A stretch of DNA of 64,000 bases from Propionibacteriales bacterium (GCA_026392455.1 JAPLCB010000009.1:372001-436000), one strand, 5' to 3'; shown: positions 1-11,249, counted from the stretch's first letter. Numbers and translations are program-made. Notes: a model not told the origin generated them from the sequence alone.

Positions 1-1227
1 CTCGCCGCCCTGGCCCTGGCCGTGACCACCGCGCTCGCGGGACCCGCGCTCACCACGCCCGCGACCGGCGCCGGTGGCGTCCCGGTCCCCGAGGACGACC
101 CCTTCTACGCGGTCCCCGCGGACGTCGCCACCTACGCCGACGGAGCAGTGATCTCCTCGCGCCGGATCACCGCCCTCGCCTACGTGGTGCCCGCCCCGAC
201 CGACGCCTGGCAGATCCTCTACAAGACCCGCGACTCCCACGGGACCCCGACCGCCACGGTGACCACCCTGATGGTGCCGAAAGCGGCATGGACGGGCACC
301 GGCGCGCGACCACTGGTCTCCTACCAGACCGCCGAGGACGGCGTCGCCGGCAGGTGCGCACCGTCGTACGGACTGCGCGCCGGCGCGCTCCAGGCGGGAG
401 CAGCGTCGGCGGAGGTCGGCCTGATGATGATGGCGATCGCCAACGGCTGGGCCGTCTCGGCGCCGGACTACGAAGGCCCCGAGTCCCAGTTCCTGGCCGG
501 ACGGCTGGAGGGACAGGCGGTCCTCGACGGCGTCCGGGCCTCCCTGGCCTTCACCGAGGCCCGGCTCCCGGCGAGCACACCGGTCGGGCTCTGGGGCTAC
601 TCCGGCGGCAGCTTCGCCGCGAGCATCGCAGCGCAGCTCGAACCGTCGTACGCACCCGAGATCAACCTGCAGGCCGTCGCGCTCGGCGGCTTCGTCTCGG
701 AGATCCGCGACACCATCGACAAGTTCAACGGGACCGTCTACGGCGGGGCCATCGCGATGGGCGTCAACGGGCCCCTGCGGGCCTTCCCCGAGTACGACCT
801 CGGGCAGTACCTCAGCGCCGAGGGCAAGCAGAAGGTGGCCGCGGCCTCCGGTGACTGCATCGCCGACGCGGTGGCGCGCTACCCGTTCCTCGACTACGCC
901 GACATCGAGGCCTACCCCGGCGCGATGAACGCCCCGGCCGTCGTCGAGCTGCTGCACAGCAACAGCCCGTCCGGCATTCCCGGTACGCCGAGCGCCCCCG
1001 TCTACGAGTACCACGCGATGTTCGACCAGCTTGCGCCGATCGCGACCGCCCGCAAGCAGCTGCGCCGCTACTGCAACGACGGCGTCGTCGTCCAGCAGGT
1101 CGTGGACTACCTCACCGAGCACATCAGCCAGACGATCGCCGGTGCCCCGGGCGCGGTGGCGTTCCTGGGCGCACGGTTCGCCGGCAAAGCACCGAAGAAC
1201 AGCTGCTCGGCACTGGTCAGGGAGTGA
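1..1227 (+). CDS. Secretory lipase-family alpha/beta hydrolase, 5' end outside window
   Basis: The reading frame is open from base 1, and the first residues (LAALALAV) look like the hydrophobic core of a signal peptide, so the true start lies before the window. The protein matches the secreted lipase family (LIP type, Candida/actinobacterial lipases): the nucleophile elbow GYSGG sits near residue 193 counted from the GTG at 22, and a late conserved 'DQLAPIATARK' stretch fits the acid/His part of the triad. It is probably exported and hydrolyses acyl esters; the substrate cannot be read from sequence. Its 3' end overlaps the convergent membrane-protein gene by 11 bp. Family assignment is by motif and overall pattern only. 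Confidence 0.8.
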   Translation, partial: LAALALAVTTALAGPALTTPATGAGGVPVPEDDPFYAVPADVATYADGAVISSRRITALAYVVPAPTDAWQILYKTRDSHGTPTATVTTLMVPKAAWTGTGARPLVSYQTAEDGVAGRCAPSYGLRAGALQAGAASAEVGLMMMAIANGWAVSAPDYEGPESQFLAGRLEGQAVLDGVRASLAFTEARLPASTPVGLWGYSGGSFAASIAAQLEPSYAPEINLQAVALGGFVSEIRDTIDKFNGTVYGGAIAMGVNGPLRAFPEYDLGQYLSAEGKQKVAAASGDCIADAVARYPFLDYADIEAYPGAMNAPAVVELLHSNSPSGIPGTPSAPVYEYHAMFDQLAPIATARKQLRRYCNDGVVVQQVVDYLTEHISQTIAGAPGAVAFLGARFAGKAPKNSCSALVRE

Positions 1228-2602
1228 CCGGGGGCTGCGGCGGTTGGTGGTGCGGCGTCCCGGCGATCGGCCGGAACGTCGCGCGGATCTCCTGCGGGTA
1301 GAGCAACGAGAACAGGACCAGGCCCGGCATCGCGAACCACCCGACCGCCTCGGCCGGCGTCACCAGGTAGCCCCACTCACCACTGCGGGCGACCGCGATC
1401 TCCACGACCGCGAGCAGGAGGACCCCGCCGGCCAGCCCGACCACGACCGGCCTGGCCCGGTCCGGGTCACCGCCGAGAAGGGCACCGACGACGACCCCGA
1501 CCGCGGCACCGAGGACCAGCAGGACCAGGGCGACGACCTCCGTCCCCGTGGTCGTGTCACCGGCGACCAGCACCAGCAGACGACCGGCTGCGGAGACTCC
1601 GAGCGCCACCGCCAGCACCGTGCTCGCCCTCCGGGCGGTGCTCACCCAGGACTCGATCGGCGGCTGGACCAGCAGCCGCCGCTGGATCGGCCGTGAGACC
1701 AGCAGCGCCGTCCCGGCGGCGACCAGGAACACGCCGAAGACGTCCTTGAGTCCCTCGCCGGTCGCCGCGAAGAGCGGTTCGCTGTCGCTGGCACCGCCGA
1801 GGAACTGGGTGGTCACGATGCTGAACCCGACCACGGCCAGCACCCGGCCCCATTCCCGGCCACCGCTGAGGAAGCCGACGAACGGCAGCACGACGACCAC
1901 GACGTACGAACCGAGGAGCAGCACCGTGTAGCCGAGGAGGAAGGGCACCGAGACCACGTCACCGAAGTCCAGCGCCATGCTGACCAGCGCGGTCAGGGCG
2001 ACCAGCACGGTCCCACCGCCGAGCACGGCGAACAGCGCCGTGCGCCAGGCGCCGTCTGCCACCCCGGTCGGCTCCTCGTCGAAGCCGCGGACCTGGGCCG
2101 CCAGCAGTGCGCCAGCCAGGCCGACACCGACCCCGGGGCCGAGGATGCCCTCGAAGTTGTCGTTGACGTGGATCAGGTGGTTGACCAGGACAGCCAGCAC
2201 GCCGACCAGGTACGGCACTGCCGCGACCCACTTCACCAGGCGCGACTGCGGAGCTCCCCATCCGGGGACCAGCTCGAGCCTGACCAGGTACGGCACCCCG
2301 ACGGAGAGAGCCGAGACGATGGTCGCCACCACGACCCACCACCGGTCCGAGCCGTCACCCAGGCCCTGGGACTCCACGTCCCACGGCAGCGCGAGCGCAC
2401 CGAAGAGCAGGACCAGTGCGCCGAGGTCCCGGGCGACGTCGGTCAGAGCCAGGCCGGCGAACGGGTTGACCATCGGCGCCGCCGGAGCAGGCGTGGCCGG
2501 AACCGGAGCGACGGACGGGGCCGCCAGGGCCGCACCGCAGTTGCGGCAGAAGTTTCCGGGCATTGCCGGCACCCCGCACTGACCACAGAAACTGTCGCTC
2601 AC
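1217..2602 (-). CDS. Zinc-ribbon polytopic membrane protein
   Basis: I chose the GTG at 2602 because GAGGAG lies about 6 nt upstream and the protein then begins directly with a zinc ribbon (CGQCG ... CRNCG, residues about 6-25). The longer upstream open frame has no protein-like character. After a Pro/Ala linker there are roughly 11-12 hydrophobic segments, so the protein is an integral membrane protein of 461 residues with a cytoplasmic N-terminal zinc knuckle. No enzyme motif is visible and function is unknown. A second zinc-ribbon membrane protein is encoded at 3161-4633 on the other strand, so the neighbourhood may be a small functional unit. Its 3' end overlaps the lipase gene. Confidence 0.75.
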   Translation of the reverse strand: MSDSFCGQCGVPAMPGNFCRNCGAALAAPSVAPVPATPAPAAPMVNPFAGLALTDVARDLGALVLLFGALALPWDVESQGLGDGSDRWWVVVATIVSALSVGVPYLVRLELVPGWGAPQSRLVKWVAAVPYLVGVLAVLVNHLIHVNDNFEGILGPGVGVGLAGALLAAQVRGFDEEPTGVADGAWRTALFAVLGGGTVLVALTALVSMALDFGDVVSVPFLLGYTVLLLGSYVVVVVLPFVGFLSGGREWGRVLAVVGFSIVTTQFLGGASDSEPLFAATGEGLKDVFGVFLVAAGTALLVSRPIQRRLLVQPPIESWVSTARRASTVLAVALGVSAAGRLLVLVAGDTTTGTEVVALVLLVLGAAVGVVVGALLGGDPDRARPVVVGLAGGVLLLAVVEIAVARSGEWGYLVTPAEAVGWFAMPGLVLFSLLYPQEIRATFRPIAGTPHHQPPQPPVTP

Positions 2603-2704
2603 TGCTGCTCCTCGTCGCCGCAAGGCACCCCGAAATGGCCCGTAACATAGCACGCGGACGGCCCCTGACCCGGTGCCGGAGACCGAGGAGAGCGAGAGCC
2701 CACG

Positions 2705-3145
2705 ATGACCCAGAACGGGCACCCCACCGCGCTCACCCTGGCGCTGTCGGCCGGCTGGTTCACCACCGGTGCCCTCTGGTTCGTTCAGGCGGTGGTCCCG
2801 TGGACGGCGACCGGGTCCCTGTCGCACTCCTCGACCATCGACGCGTCCGCCCTGATCCGTTCCGGCGACGTCGGATCGTTGGCACCGACCTTCGCCGGTT
2901 GGCTGCTGCTGATGCTGCCGGCGGTCGGGCTGGTGCTCTGCGCCTCCGCGTTCTCGATGCACCGGGTCACCCAGGCGTTCCGGGTTCTCGCAGCTGTCGC
3001 TGCGCTGGCTGTCTCCGTGGCTCTGACCCACTACCTGACCGGCTTCCGGATCACCGACTTCGGCCCTGGGGCGCTGTTAGCATGGCTCGGCTGCGTTACG
3101 GGTACCAGCCTCCTCGCGGCCAGCGTGCTTCTCCCCTCCAGCTAG
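2705..3145 (+). CDS. Small four-helix membrane protein of unknown function
   Basis: 146 residues with four clear hydrophobic segments (about residues 8-32, 60-82, 92-113 and 120-143). GAGGAG lies 11-16 nt upstream of the ATG. It is divergent from the zinc-ribbon membrane gene at 2602 (gap about 100 bp, which must carry both promoters) and 15 bp upstream of the next gene on the same strand, so it is probably co-transcribed with the zinc-ribbon protein that follows. I recognise no family. Confidence 0.7.
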   Translation: MTQNGHPTALTLALSAGWFTTGALWFVQAVVPWTATGSLSHSSTIDASALIRSGDVGSLAPTFAGWLLLMLPAVGLVLCASAFSMHRVTQAFRVLAAVAALAVSVALTHYLTGFRITDFGPGALLAWLGCVTGTSLLAASVLLPSS

Positions 3146-3160
3146 CCGAAGGACACCGCC

Positions 3161-4633
3161 ATGCCTTACTGCTCGCACTGCGGCGCTGCCAGCGCCACCC
3201 CCGACCAGCGCTTCTGCCAGGCCTGCGGGAAGCCCCTCGACGCCGCCGCTGCGGCCTCGGCTGCCCCGGCGGCCCCGACGGCCCCCGAGGAGATCGACTA
3301 CCAGTACCTCGGTGCGCCGACCGCGCCCACCGACCAGCCGGGCGGCGGCGGTCGCCGGCTCGCGAAGGTCCTGGGCGCCACTGCCGTCGTGGCTGCCCTG
3401 GCTGGTGGTGCCTTCCTCGCGTACACGGTGTTCTTCGACCGCGCCGGCGCCGGGACCCCCGAGGACGCGGTCACCCAGATGCTCCAGGCCGTGGCCGACC
3501 AGGACGGCGTCGAGGCCCTGCGGATGCTCAACCCGGGCGAGACCGAAGGCTTCGACGACGTCTACGACAGCCTGCAGAAGAAGGTCGCTGACGCCGGCCT
3601 GGCCTCCGACGCCGACGGCAAGGTCCTCGAGGCGGTCTCCATCAAGCTCACCGACCTGAAGGTGGACGTCTCCGAGCGCGGCGAGAACGCTGCCCGGGTC
3701 TACATCAAGGACGGCACCCTGGCCGTCACCGTCGACGAGGACAAGCTCCCGGAGACGTACCGCAACCTGTACGACGAGATGGACTCCGACGCCCGCGACC
3801 AGCTCAGGAGCATCGACATCAGCGAGGTCCTCCAGGACGGTTTCGGTTCGGACGACAAGGTCTTCCTGACCACCATCAAGCAGGACGGGCGCTGGTTCGT
3901 GTCCCCGATCGCGACTGCCGGTGAGTACATCCTGGAGAGCGAGGAACTCGACCCGCTGACGGCCGCCGACTTCGACAAGGTCTCCGAGGAGAACGCCCCG
4001 AAGCCGCGCACGTCGAAGGACCCCCAGGGCGCGCTCGCCGTCCTGGTCGAGGCAATCTCCACCGACAGCGTCGAGAACATCTTCGCCGCCCTCCCCGCGG
4101 ACGAGGTGGCCGCACTGCGCCCGTTCACCGACGTCCTCCAGGACCAGCTGGACGGCACCAACGGCACTGACCTCCAGGTCAGCGACCTCGACACCGACTT
4201 CAAGGACCTCGGCGACGACCGCGGCCGGCTGACCATCAAGCACGGCAAGCTCTCCGGCACCATCGACGGCGAGGAGGGCTACGCGACCCTCGACGGGACC
4301 TGCGTGGAGAGCAGCGACTCACCCCAGGACGAGGGCGACTCCGGGACCACGAACGACTGCATCCCCGACGAGGTCAAGGACCAGACCGGGATCGACTCGA
4401 TCTGGGTGATCCTGCACCAGGCGGACGGCGGCTGGCAGGTCGACCCGCGGGCCACCGTGATCGAGTATGCGACCAGAGCCATCGACAACTTCGACCTGGA
4501 CGCCTTCAAGGACAGCTTCAGCCAGGGCTTCAGCGACGGCTTCGAGGAGGGCTCGAGCTATTACGAGGGCGGGATCGAGATCGACCCCGACACCTACCCC
4601 GGCAGCAGCCCCAGCGCGCGCGCCGGCGGCTGA
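3161..4633 (+). CDS. Zinc-ribbon, single-pass membrane protein with two extracytoplasmic NTF2-like units
   Basis: 490 residues. An N-terminal zinc ribbon (CSHCG ... CQACG, residues about 4-25) is followed by a Pro/Ala linker, one transmembrane helix near residues 68-90, and a large acidic extracytoplasmic part. That part begins with a 'GTPEDAVTQMLQAV' motif, and a second related 'DPQGALAVLVEAI' motif starts near residue 288. These resemble DUF4878/NTF2-like domains, suggesting an internal duplication. GAAGGA precedes the ATG. The stop abuts the stop of the convergent oxidoreductase gene with no gap. Function unknown; the architecture (cytosolic metal knuckle, helix, external sensor-like domains) suggests an envelope-associated sensor or scaffold, which is inference. 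Confidence 0.75.
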   Translation: MPYCSHCGAASATPDQRFCQACGKPLDAAAAASAAPAAPTAPEEIDYQYLGAPTAPTDQPGGGGRRLAKVLGATAVVAALAGGAFLAYTVFFDRAGAGTPEDAVTQMLQAVADQDGVEALRMLNPGETEGFDDVYDSLQKKVADAGLASDADGKVLEAVSIKLTDLKVDVSERGENAARVYIKDGTLAVTVDEDKLPETYRNLYDEMDSDARDQLRSIDISEVLQDGFGSDDKVFLTTIKQDGRWFVSPIATAGEYILESEELDPLTAADFDKVSEENAPKPRTSKDPQGALAVLVEAISTDSVENIFAALPADEVAALRPFTDVLQDQLDGTNGTDLQVSDLDTDFKDLGDDRGRLTIKHGKLSGTIDGEEGYATLDGTCVESSDSPQDEGDSGTTNDCIPDEVKDQTGIDSIWVILHQADGGWQVDPRATVIEYATRAIDNFDLDAFKDSFSQGFSDGFEEGSSYYEGGIEIDPDTYPGSSPSARAGG

Positions 4634-5488
4634 TCAGAGGGCGTGCAGCGCGCCGACCTGACCGGCCAGTGCCTGCACCAGGTCCCACGGCTGGTTGCCG
4701 AGGTGCATCACGTGCACCTCGGTGACGCCGAGGTCGGCGTACGGGCGCATCTTCTCGGTGAAGCCGACCGGGTCGCAGTCGCCGGTCCACAGCACCGTCT
4801 TGGCGATCGCGTCGTAGTCCCGACCGACGTCGGCGCAGTGACGGCGCAGCACGTCGAGCTTCGCGGCCGCACCGGCCGGGCCGAGCACGTCGTTGGCGAA
4901 CAGGTTGCAGGCGTCGGCGTACCGGGCCACCAGGCGCAAGGTCTGCCGCTCCCCGGAGCCGCCGATCATCAGCGGCACCGGTCGGACCGGAGGCGGGGAG
5001 CAGACCGTCGCGTCGAGCCGGTAGTGCTTCCCGACGTACGGGCCGTCCTGGGGCGAGAACATCTGCTGCACGATCTGGACGGTCTCCTCCAGCCGCTCGA
5101 ACCGTTCGGCCAGCGGCGGGAACGGTACCCCGAGGGCACGGTGCTCGGCCTCGTACCAGGCTGCTCCCAGCCCGAGCACCGCACGCCCCCCGGAGAGCTG
5201 GTCGAGGGTGGCGACGATCTTGGCGAGGACCCCGGGGTGGCGGTACGTGGTCCCGGTGACGAGCAGCTGCAGGTCGACGGTACTCGTGTGGGCAGCGAGG
5301 AAGCCGAGCGTCGTGTAGCCCTCGAGCACGGGGCTGCTCGGCGGACCCATGAACTCCAGCTGGAGGAGGTGGTCCATCACCGAGAGGTTGTCGAAACCCG
5401 CCTCCTCGACCGCTGCGCCGGTCCGGGCCAGCGCCGGTCCGACCGCCCCGTCGAACCCGAAATTGACGAGGTGGAGTCCCAGACGCAT
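4634..5488 (-). CDS. LLM-class (F420-type) flavin-dependent oxidoreductase
   Basis: 284 residues with the luciferase-like TIM-barrel pattern of actinobacterial F420-dependent oxidoreductases: start 'MRLGLHLVNFG', 'DHLLQLEF' near residue 39, 'LGLGAAWYEAEH' near residue 105, and 'PLMIGGSGERQTLRLVARYAD' like sequence in the second half. The family reduces or oxidises diverse small molecules using F420H2 or FMN; the substrate is not predictable here. It is transcribed towards the zinc-ribbon gene, and the two stop codons are adjacent. It lies just downstream of the glutamine synthetase gene on the same strand (about 50 bp), but no functional link is evident. Confidence 0.85.
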   Translation of the reverse strand: MRLGLHLVNFGFDGAVGPALARTGAAVEEAGFDNLSVMDHLLQLEFMGPPSSPVLEGYTTLGFLAAHTSTVDLQLLVTGTTYRHPGVLAKIVATLDQLSGGRAVLGLGAAWYEAEHRALGVPFPPLAERFERLEETVQIVQQMFSPQDGPYVGKHYRLDATVCSPPPVRPVPLMIGGSGERQTLRLVARYADACNLFANDVLGPAGAAAKLDVLRRHCADVGRDYDAIAKTVLWTGDCDPVGFTEKMRPYADLGVTEVHVMHLGNQPWDLVQALAGQVGALHAL

Positions 5489-5539
5489 ACGCGAACGCTA
5501 CGCCGGGACCCCACCTGTCGTCGGGAGGGACGAACTCTG

Positions 5540-7714
<2,175 letters not shown>

Positions 7715-7829
7715 GGAGCACCCCTAGGTAGATGAGAGCGGAGCAGCGCCACACTCAGCGCCTCGGTAAACCTAGGGCTCACGGGTTCCCGGTCCGTCTC
7801 GGGAATGTTTCAGGCCTGTGAAGTCGGCT

Positions 7830-7845
7830 GTGACACATCTGACAC
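7830..7845. promoter_or_regulatory. Possible GlnR-type box upstream of GSIII
   Basis: GTGAC, six bases, GACAC. The published actinobacterial GlnR half-boxes are gTnAc-n6-GaAac; here the first half fits fully and the second at four of five positions. It lies between the divergent GSIII and DUF3263 genes. A single short match is weak evidence, so this is a suggestion only. Confidence 0.3.
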
Positions 7846-7926
7846 CCGACCACTGTGCAGCCTCTGAAACACACTGTTCAACGACCCGAAACCAGACCGT
7901 TCCCCGACCCGTGGCAGGGTGGATCC

Positions 7927-8184
7927 ATGGTCGCCCTTACGGATGCACAGCGCGCAGTCCTGGACTTCGAACGGCAGTGGTGGCGCTACACCGGCGGCAA
8001 GGCGGTGGAGATCGAGAACCAGCTCGCGATGACACCGGTCGCCTACTACCGCGAGCTCAACGCGATCATCGACCTGCCCGCCGCACTGGACCACGACCCG
8101 ACCCTCGTCCGCCGCCTCCAGCGCGCCCGGACCCTGGCCCGCAGGCGCCGCTCGAACCGCGGCTTCCGGGTCGTTCCTGCCTGA
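7927..8184 (+). CDS. DUF3263 family protein
   Basis: 85 residues. Contains the DUF3263 pattern 'LTDAQRAVLDFERQWWRYTGGKA' split around residues 4-26, followed by 'EIENQLAMTPVAYYRELN', typical of a small helix-turn-helix-like protein widespread in actinobacteria. I prefer the ATG at 7927 (GGGTGG upstream) over the open frame from 7855, since family members start near this point. The C-terminus is rich in arginine (LARRRRSNRG), compatible with DNA binding. Its role is not established. Confidence 0.85.
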   Translation: MVALTDAQRAVLDFERQWWRYTGGKAVEIENQLAMTPVAYYRELNAIIDLPAALDHDPTLVRRLQRARTLARRRRSNRGFRVVPA

Positions 8185-8194
8185 CGGCGAACCG

Positions 8195-9307
8195 CTAGGC
8201 AGGGGCAGCCGGGCCCCGCACCGCGGTCAGCAGCGCCGCAAGCCCGGTCATCGGGTCCTCGGCGGACCCGCGCTCGCCCTGCAGGTGGGCGTGCAGCACC
8301 AGCTGCCCCATCGTGAGCATGAACCGTTGCCGCTCCTCCTCGTTCACGATCTGCCCGCTGTAGGCGATCATCGTGCCCATCGCGGTCGAGAGGTCCTGGG
8401 CGCGCTGCCGGGCCCGGTCCCGTCCCCGCGCCCGCGCGAGCAGCACCCCGGCCACGGCGGCGAGCGCGGCCGTCGAACCGGCGTGGGCCGCGAGCAAGGC
8501 CGACTGGGAGTAGTCCGCCCCCTTCCCCAGGTAGTGCAGGAACAGCGGGGTCACCGCGACCAGGGCTGCGACGCACAGGACGCCCAGACCAGCGCGGTAG
8601 GCGATCTTCGACTCACCCTCGTTCCGCTTCGCGTCGGCGTCGAACAGGGCGTTGACCGACTTCAGGTTCACGTCGGTGACCAGGAGACCCGCCTGCTGGG
8701 CCTTGGTGACCAGGTCCTCGAGGGTCCGGGTGATCAGCTCCTGACCCCGGGCCGCGTCAGCGTCGAACGCGGCAACGAGCTCGTGGGTCCGCGCAGCGAG
8801 CTGGTTCAGCCCGTCGGACTGACGGCGAGCCTGGTCGACGATCAACCGGAGGTCGGCCGGCATCGGCGGGTACGGCGACCGCGCGTTCAGCATCACGACG
8901 GCGGCGTCGACCTGGCCGTTGGCCAACAGGTTCCACGCCTGACCGCCAGGATCGAACCCGGTCCAGAACGGGGCGGAGTGGTCCAGCAGGGACATCGCTG
9001 GTTCGAGCAGCTGCGGGGCGTTGGGGACGTTGCCGATCATGTTGTTGAAGAGGTGGGCGGCTGCCCACGGACGTCCGCTGGCCGAGGCCTGCTGGGCGTA
9101 CGGAACCGCCTCCTCGAACCCGGGGATCCCCCGCTGCATCAGCATCCAGACCAGCAGGACCGCCGCCCAGTCGTGACCCTGGGCGAGGGCATCGCGCAGC
9201 CCGCCGAGGGCGCCTTCCTGGTCGTTGGACTGCCAGCGGCTGAAGGCAGCCCGGGCGATCTCAGCAGCACCGTCGGGGGCAGGGGGCATCGACGTGGTTT
9301 CGGTCAT
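8195..9307 (-). CDS. Hypothetical TPR/Sel1-like protein with two membrane helices
   Basis: 370 residues. The N-terminal 160 residues are helical with repeat-like spacing ('ALGGLRDALAQGHDWAAVLL', 'AVPYAQQASASGRPWAAAHL'), resembling degenerate TPR/Sel1 units. A helical linker follows, then two hydrophobic segments near residues 241-262 and 272-292, and a charged C-terminal tail. No catalytic motif is visible. It ends 10 bp from the end of the convergent DUF3263 gene. I do not recognise a family; probably a membrane-anchored protein-interaction module. Confidence 0.6.
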   Translation of the reverse strand: MTETTSMPPAPDGAAEIARAAFSRWQSNDQEGALGGLRDALAQGHDWAAVLLVWMLMQRGIPGFEEAVPYAQQASASGRPWAAAHLFNNMIGNVPNAPQLLEPAMSLLDHSAPFWTGFDPGGQAWNLLANGQVDAAVVMLNARSPYPPMPADLRLIVDQARRQSDGLNQLAARTHELVAAFDADAARGQELITRTLEDLVTKAQQAGLLVTDVNLKSVNALFDADAKRNEGESKIAYRAGLGVLCVAALVAVTPLFLHYLGKGADYSQSALLAAHAGSTAALAAVAGVLLARARGRDRARQRAQDLSTAMGTMIAYSGQIVNEEERQRFMLTMGQLVLHAHLQGERGSAEDPMTGLAALLTAVRGPAAPA

Positions 9308-9373
9308 GCCGGGTACGACACCGCTCCGGGCGAAGTATCACGGGGTCGGCCCACCGACCGACCTGGGACTCTC

Positions 9374-10570
9374 CTAGTCGAGCGGCTCCGACTCCACGTC
9401 GAAGTACTCCTGGTAGGCGCGGGCCCGCTCGCGGAGCTCACCTTCGTCCAGGCCGGTGTCGGCGAAGGTGTAGCGCTTCAGGCTGCCGCTCTGGTCACCC
9501 GGGTGTGCCGCCAGGAACGCGCGCATCCGGGCCTCGGTCTGCGCGGAGAGGTCCCAGCCGAGCTGGTCGTAGATCCGTCCGATCGCGCCGATCAGGTCGT
9601 GCCTGATGTCCTGGTAACGGACATCGAGGACCTGACCGCCCCCGAACACACCGGACGCCCGGGCCTCGAGCGCCCGGTCCAGGCCGAGCAGGATGTCCTC
9701 GCTGTACTGGGCCGCCAGCCGGGTCACCTCGAAGTGGTCGGTGGTCATCTCCCGCAGCGAGGCGCCCAGGGCACTGAGCGAGGCGATCACCTTCAGCGGG
9801 TCCCGGTGGTTCTGGATCACGATCGCGTCCGGGTACTCCTTCATCAGCTCCGGCAACGCCCACAGGTGCGCCGGTGACTTCAGCAGCCAGCGCTCGGAGT
9901 GGTGCTCGGACTGCAGGTGCTGGAGGAACCGCCGGTGCCACGCGTACGCCTGGGTCATGTCGGCCTCGTGCAGCAGCCACCGGTTGTACGCCGGCACCTC
10001 GAACTGCAGCGAGTGCTGCATCGACTTGAAGTCGCTGGTGAAGATCCGGACGTCCTCCTGGGCGAGCTCGGCCCCGAGCTCGTGGAAGGACGCGAACCCG
10101 GGGATGAACGAGTCGACCAGGTCGAACTGCGCCTGGGCCTCGGCGATCCGCGGATCGGTGGTGTACGTCGCGGTCCGAGGCGCCGGCACCGGCCGCTCGA
10201 CCTCCCAGCTCAGCGGTGCCCGGTTGGCGGGGTCCTGGGCCATCAGGTCGAGCAGGATGGTGGTACCGGTCCGCGGCTGGCCGACGATGATGATCGGCTG
10301 CCGGATCTCCTGCTCGGCGACAGCCGGGTGCTCCTTGCGCCAGGCCTCGATCCGCAGCCGGGTGGCCAGGTCCCCGACGATGCCGTCGTCGGCGACCCCG
10401 ACGCCGATCTCGTTGAGCCGGGCACTCTCGGCCAGCGAAGCGAGGTAGATGTCCAGGCCCTCGCGCCAGGTGTCGGCCCCGAAGTCGTCGGCGCCGGCGG
10501 CCTCGATGGCCGCAGCCACCAAGCGCTCCCGGCGCTGCTCGACGGATTCGGGGGCGTTCGTCTCGGTCAT
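9374..10570 (-). CDS. Sulfotransferase family protein
   Basis: 398 residues. Carries the PAPS-binding 5'-phosphosulfate loop 'GQPRTGTTILLDL' near residue 101 and a later 'LLKSPAHLWALPEL' block of the Sulfotransfer_3/Stf0-like families. Such actinobacterial proteins often sit with TetR regulators and lipid or steroid metabolism genes; the acceptor is unknown. The ATG at 10570 overlaps the TetR stop (ATGA), so the two genes are translationally coupled. The longer upstream open frame is the shadow of the regulator gene and was rejected. Confidence 0.85.
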   Translation of the reverse strand: MTETNAPESVEQRRERLVAAAIEAAGADDFGADTWREGLDIYLASLAESARLNEIGVGVADDGIVGDLATRLRIEAWRKEHPAVAEQEIRQPIIIVGQPRTGTTILLDLMAQDPANRAPLSWEVERPVPAPRTATYTTDPRIAEAQAQFDLVDSFIPGFASFHELGAELAQEDVRIFTSDFKSMQHSLQFEVPAYNRWLLHEADMTQAYAWHRRFLQHLQSEHHSERWLLKSPAHLWALPELMKEYPDAIVIQNHRDPLKVIASLSALGASLREMTTDHFEVTRLAAQYSEDILLGLDRALEARASGVFGGGQVLDVRYQDIRHDLIGAIGRIYDQLGWDLSAQTEARMRAFLAAHPGDQSGSLKRYTFADTGLDEGELRERARAYQEYFDVESEPLD

Positions 10571-11193
10571 GACACTCCTGGGGTGAGGTGGGCTGGTGCG
10601 AGGTCGATCGACGTGAGGTGGGTCTGGATGAGTGCGGGGAGATCGCCGTGACCGCCGCCAGCGACCCAGACGTCGCAGGCCAGCCGGGCGGCAGCCATGG
10701 TCAGCGCGCCGAGCATCCGCGGCCGCGGGTCGGCCTCGGCGAGGTCGCCGAAACGGGGCTCGATCGCCGCGGCGATCGCGGTCTCCCAGTCGACGTACAG
10801 GTGCAGGGTCCAGGCGAAGAGCACCGAGGACGACCTCGACAGCAGGGCCTGTTCGAGGAACATCGGACGCAGCTCGTCGAAGTTCTCCCCGAGGTGTGCG
10901 TACGCCGCGCGGATCGCGTCGAGCGGTCCGAGGTCGGCGGGCACCGCCCGGATCACGTCGGCCAGGACGTGCGCCCCCACGTCGGAGAGCCCGGTGGCGA
11001 TCGCGAGCTCCTTGGAGTCGAAGTGACGGAAGAACGTCGCTCGGCCGATCCCGGCCGCGGCGGCGATGTCGTCGACGGTGGTCGCAGCGATCCCATGCTC
11101 GCCGGCCAGGCGCGCCGCGGCCTCCGCGATCCGCGCCTGGGTCTCCGCCCGCTTGCGTTCGCGGCGGCCCGGCTCGATCTCCTGGACAGACAT
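10567..11193 (-). CDS. TetR-family transcriptional regulator
   Basis: 208 residues with an N-terminal TetR helix-turn-helix: 'ARIAEAAARLAGEHGIAATT' (about 19-38), then 'VDDIAAAAGIGRATFFRHF'. The C-terminal ligand domain is typical in size. It is the first gene of a pair with the sulfotransferase (4-bp overlap) and is divergent from the quinone oxidoreductase gene at 11250. The 56-bp intergenic region contains an imperfect 13-bp palindrome overlapping a TATCAT -10-like element for this gene, which suggests autoregulation and control of both directions. Confidence 0.9.
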   Translation of the reverse strand: MSVQEIEPGRRERKRAETQARIAEAAARLAGEHGIAATTVDDIAAAAGIGRATFFRHFDSKELAIATGLSDVGAHVLADVIRAVPADLGPLDAIRAAYAHLGENFDELRPMFLEQALLSRSSSVLFAWTLHLYVDWETAIAAAIEPRFGDLAEADPRPRMLGALTMAAARLACDVWVAGGGHGDLPALIQTHLTSIDLAPAHLTPGVS

Positions 11194-11205
11194 GATTCAG
11201 AAGAT

Positions 11206-11218
11206 GATACTGAGTCTC
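11206..11218. promoter_or_regulatory. Candidate TetR operator between divergent genes
   Basis: GATACTGAGTCTC is an imperfect palindrome (GA-ACT-AGT-TC match). It lies between the TetR start (11193) and the quinone oxidoreductase start (11250), and the TATCAT element on the minus strand overlaps it. Being the only symmetric element in a 56-bp divergent region, it is the likely binding site of the local TetR protein. Confidence 0.5.
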
Positions 11219-11249
11219 ACATTTCTGTCTAGAGCTTCGGAGGCACCGG

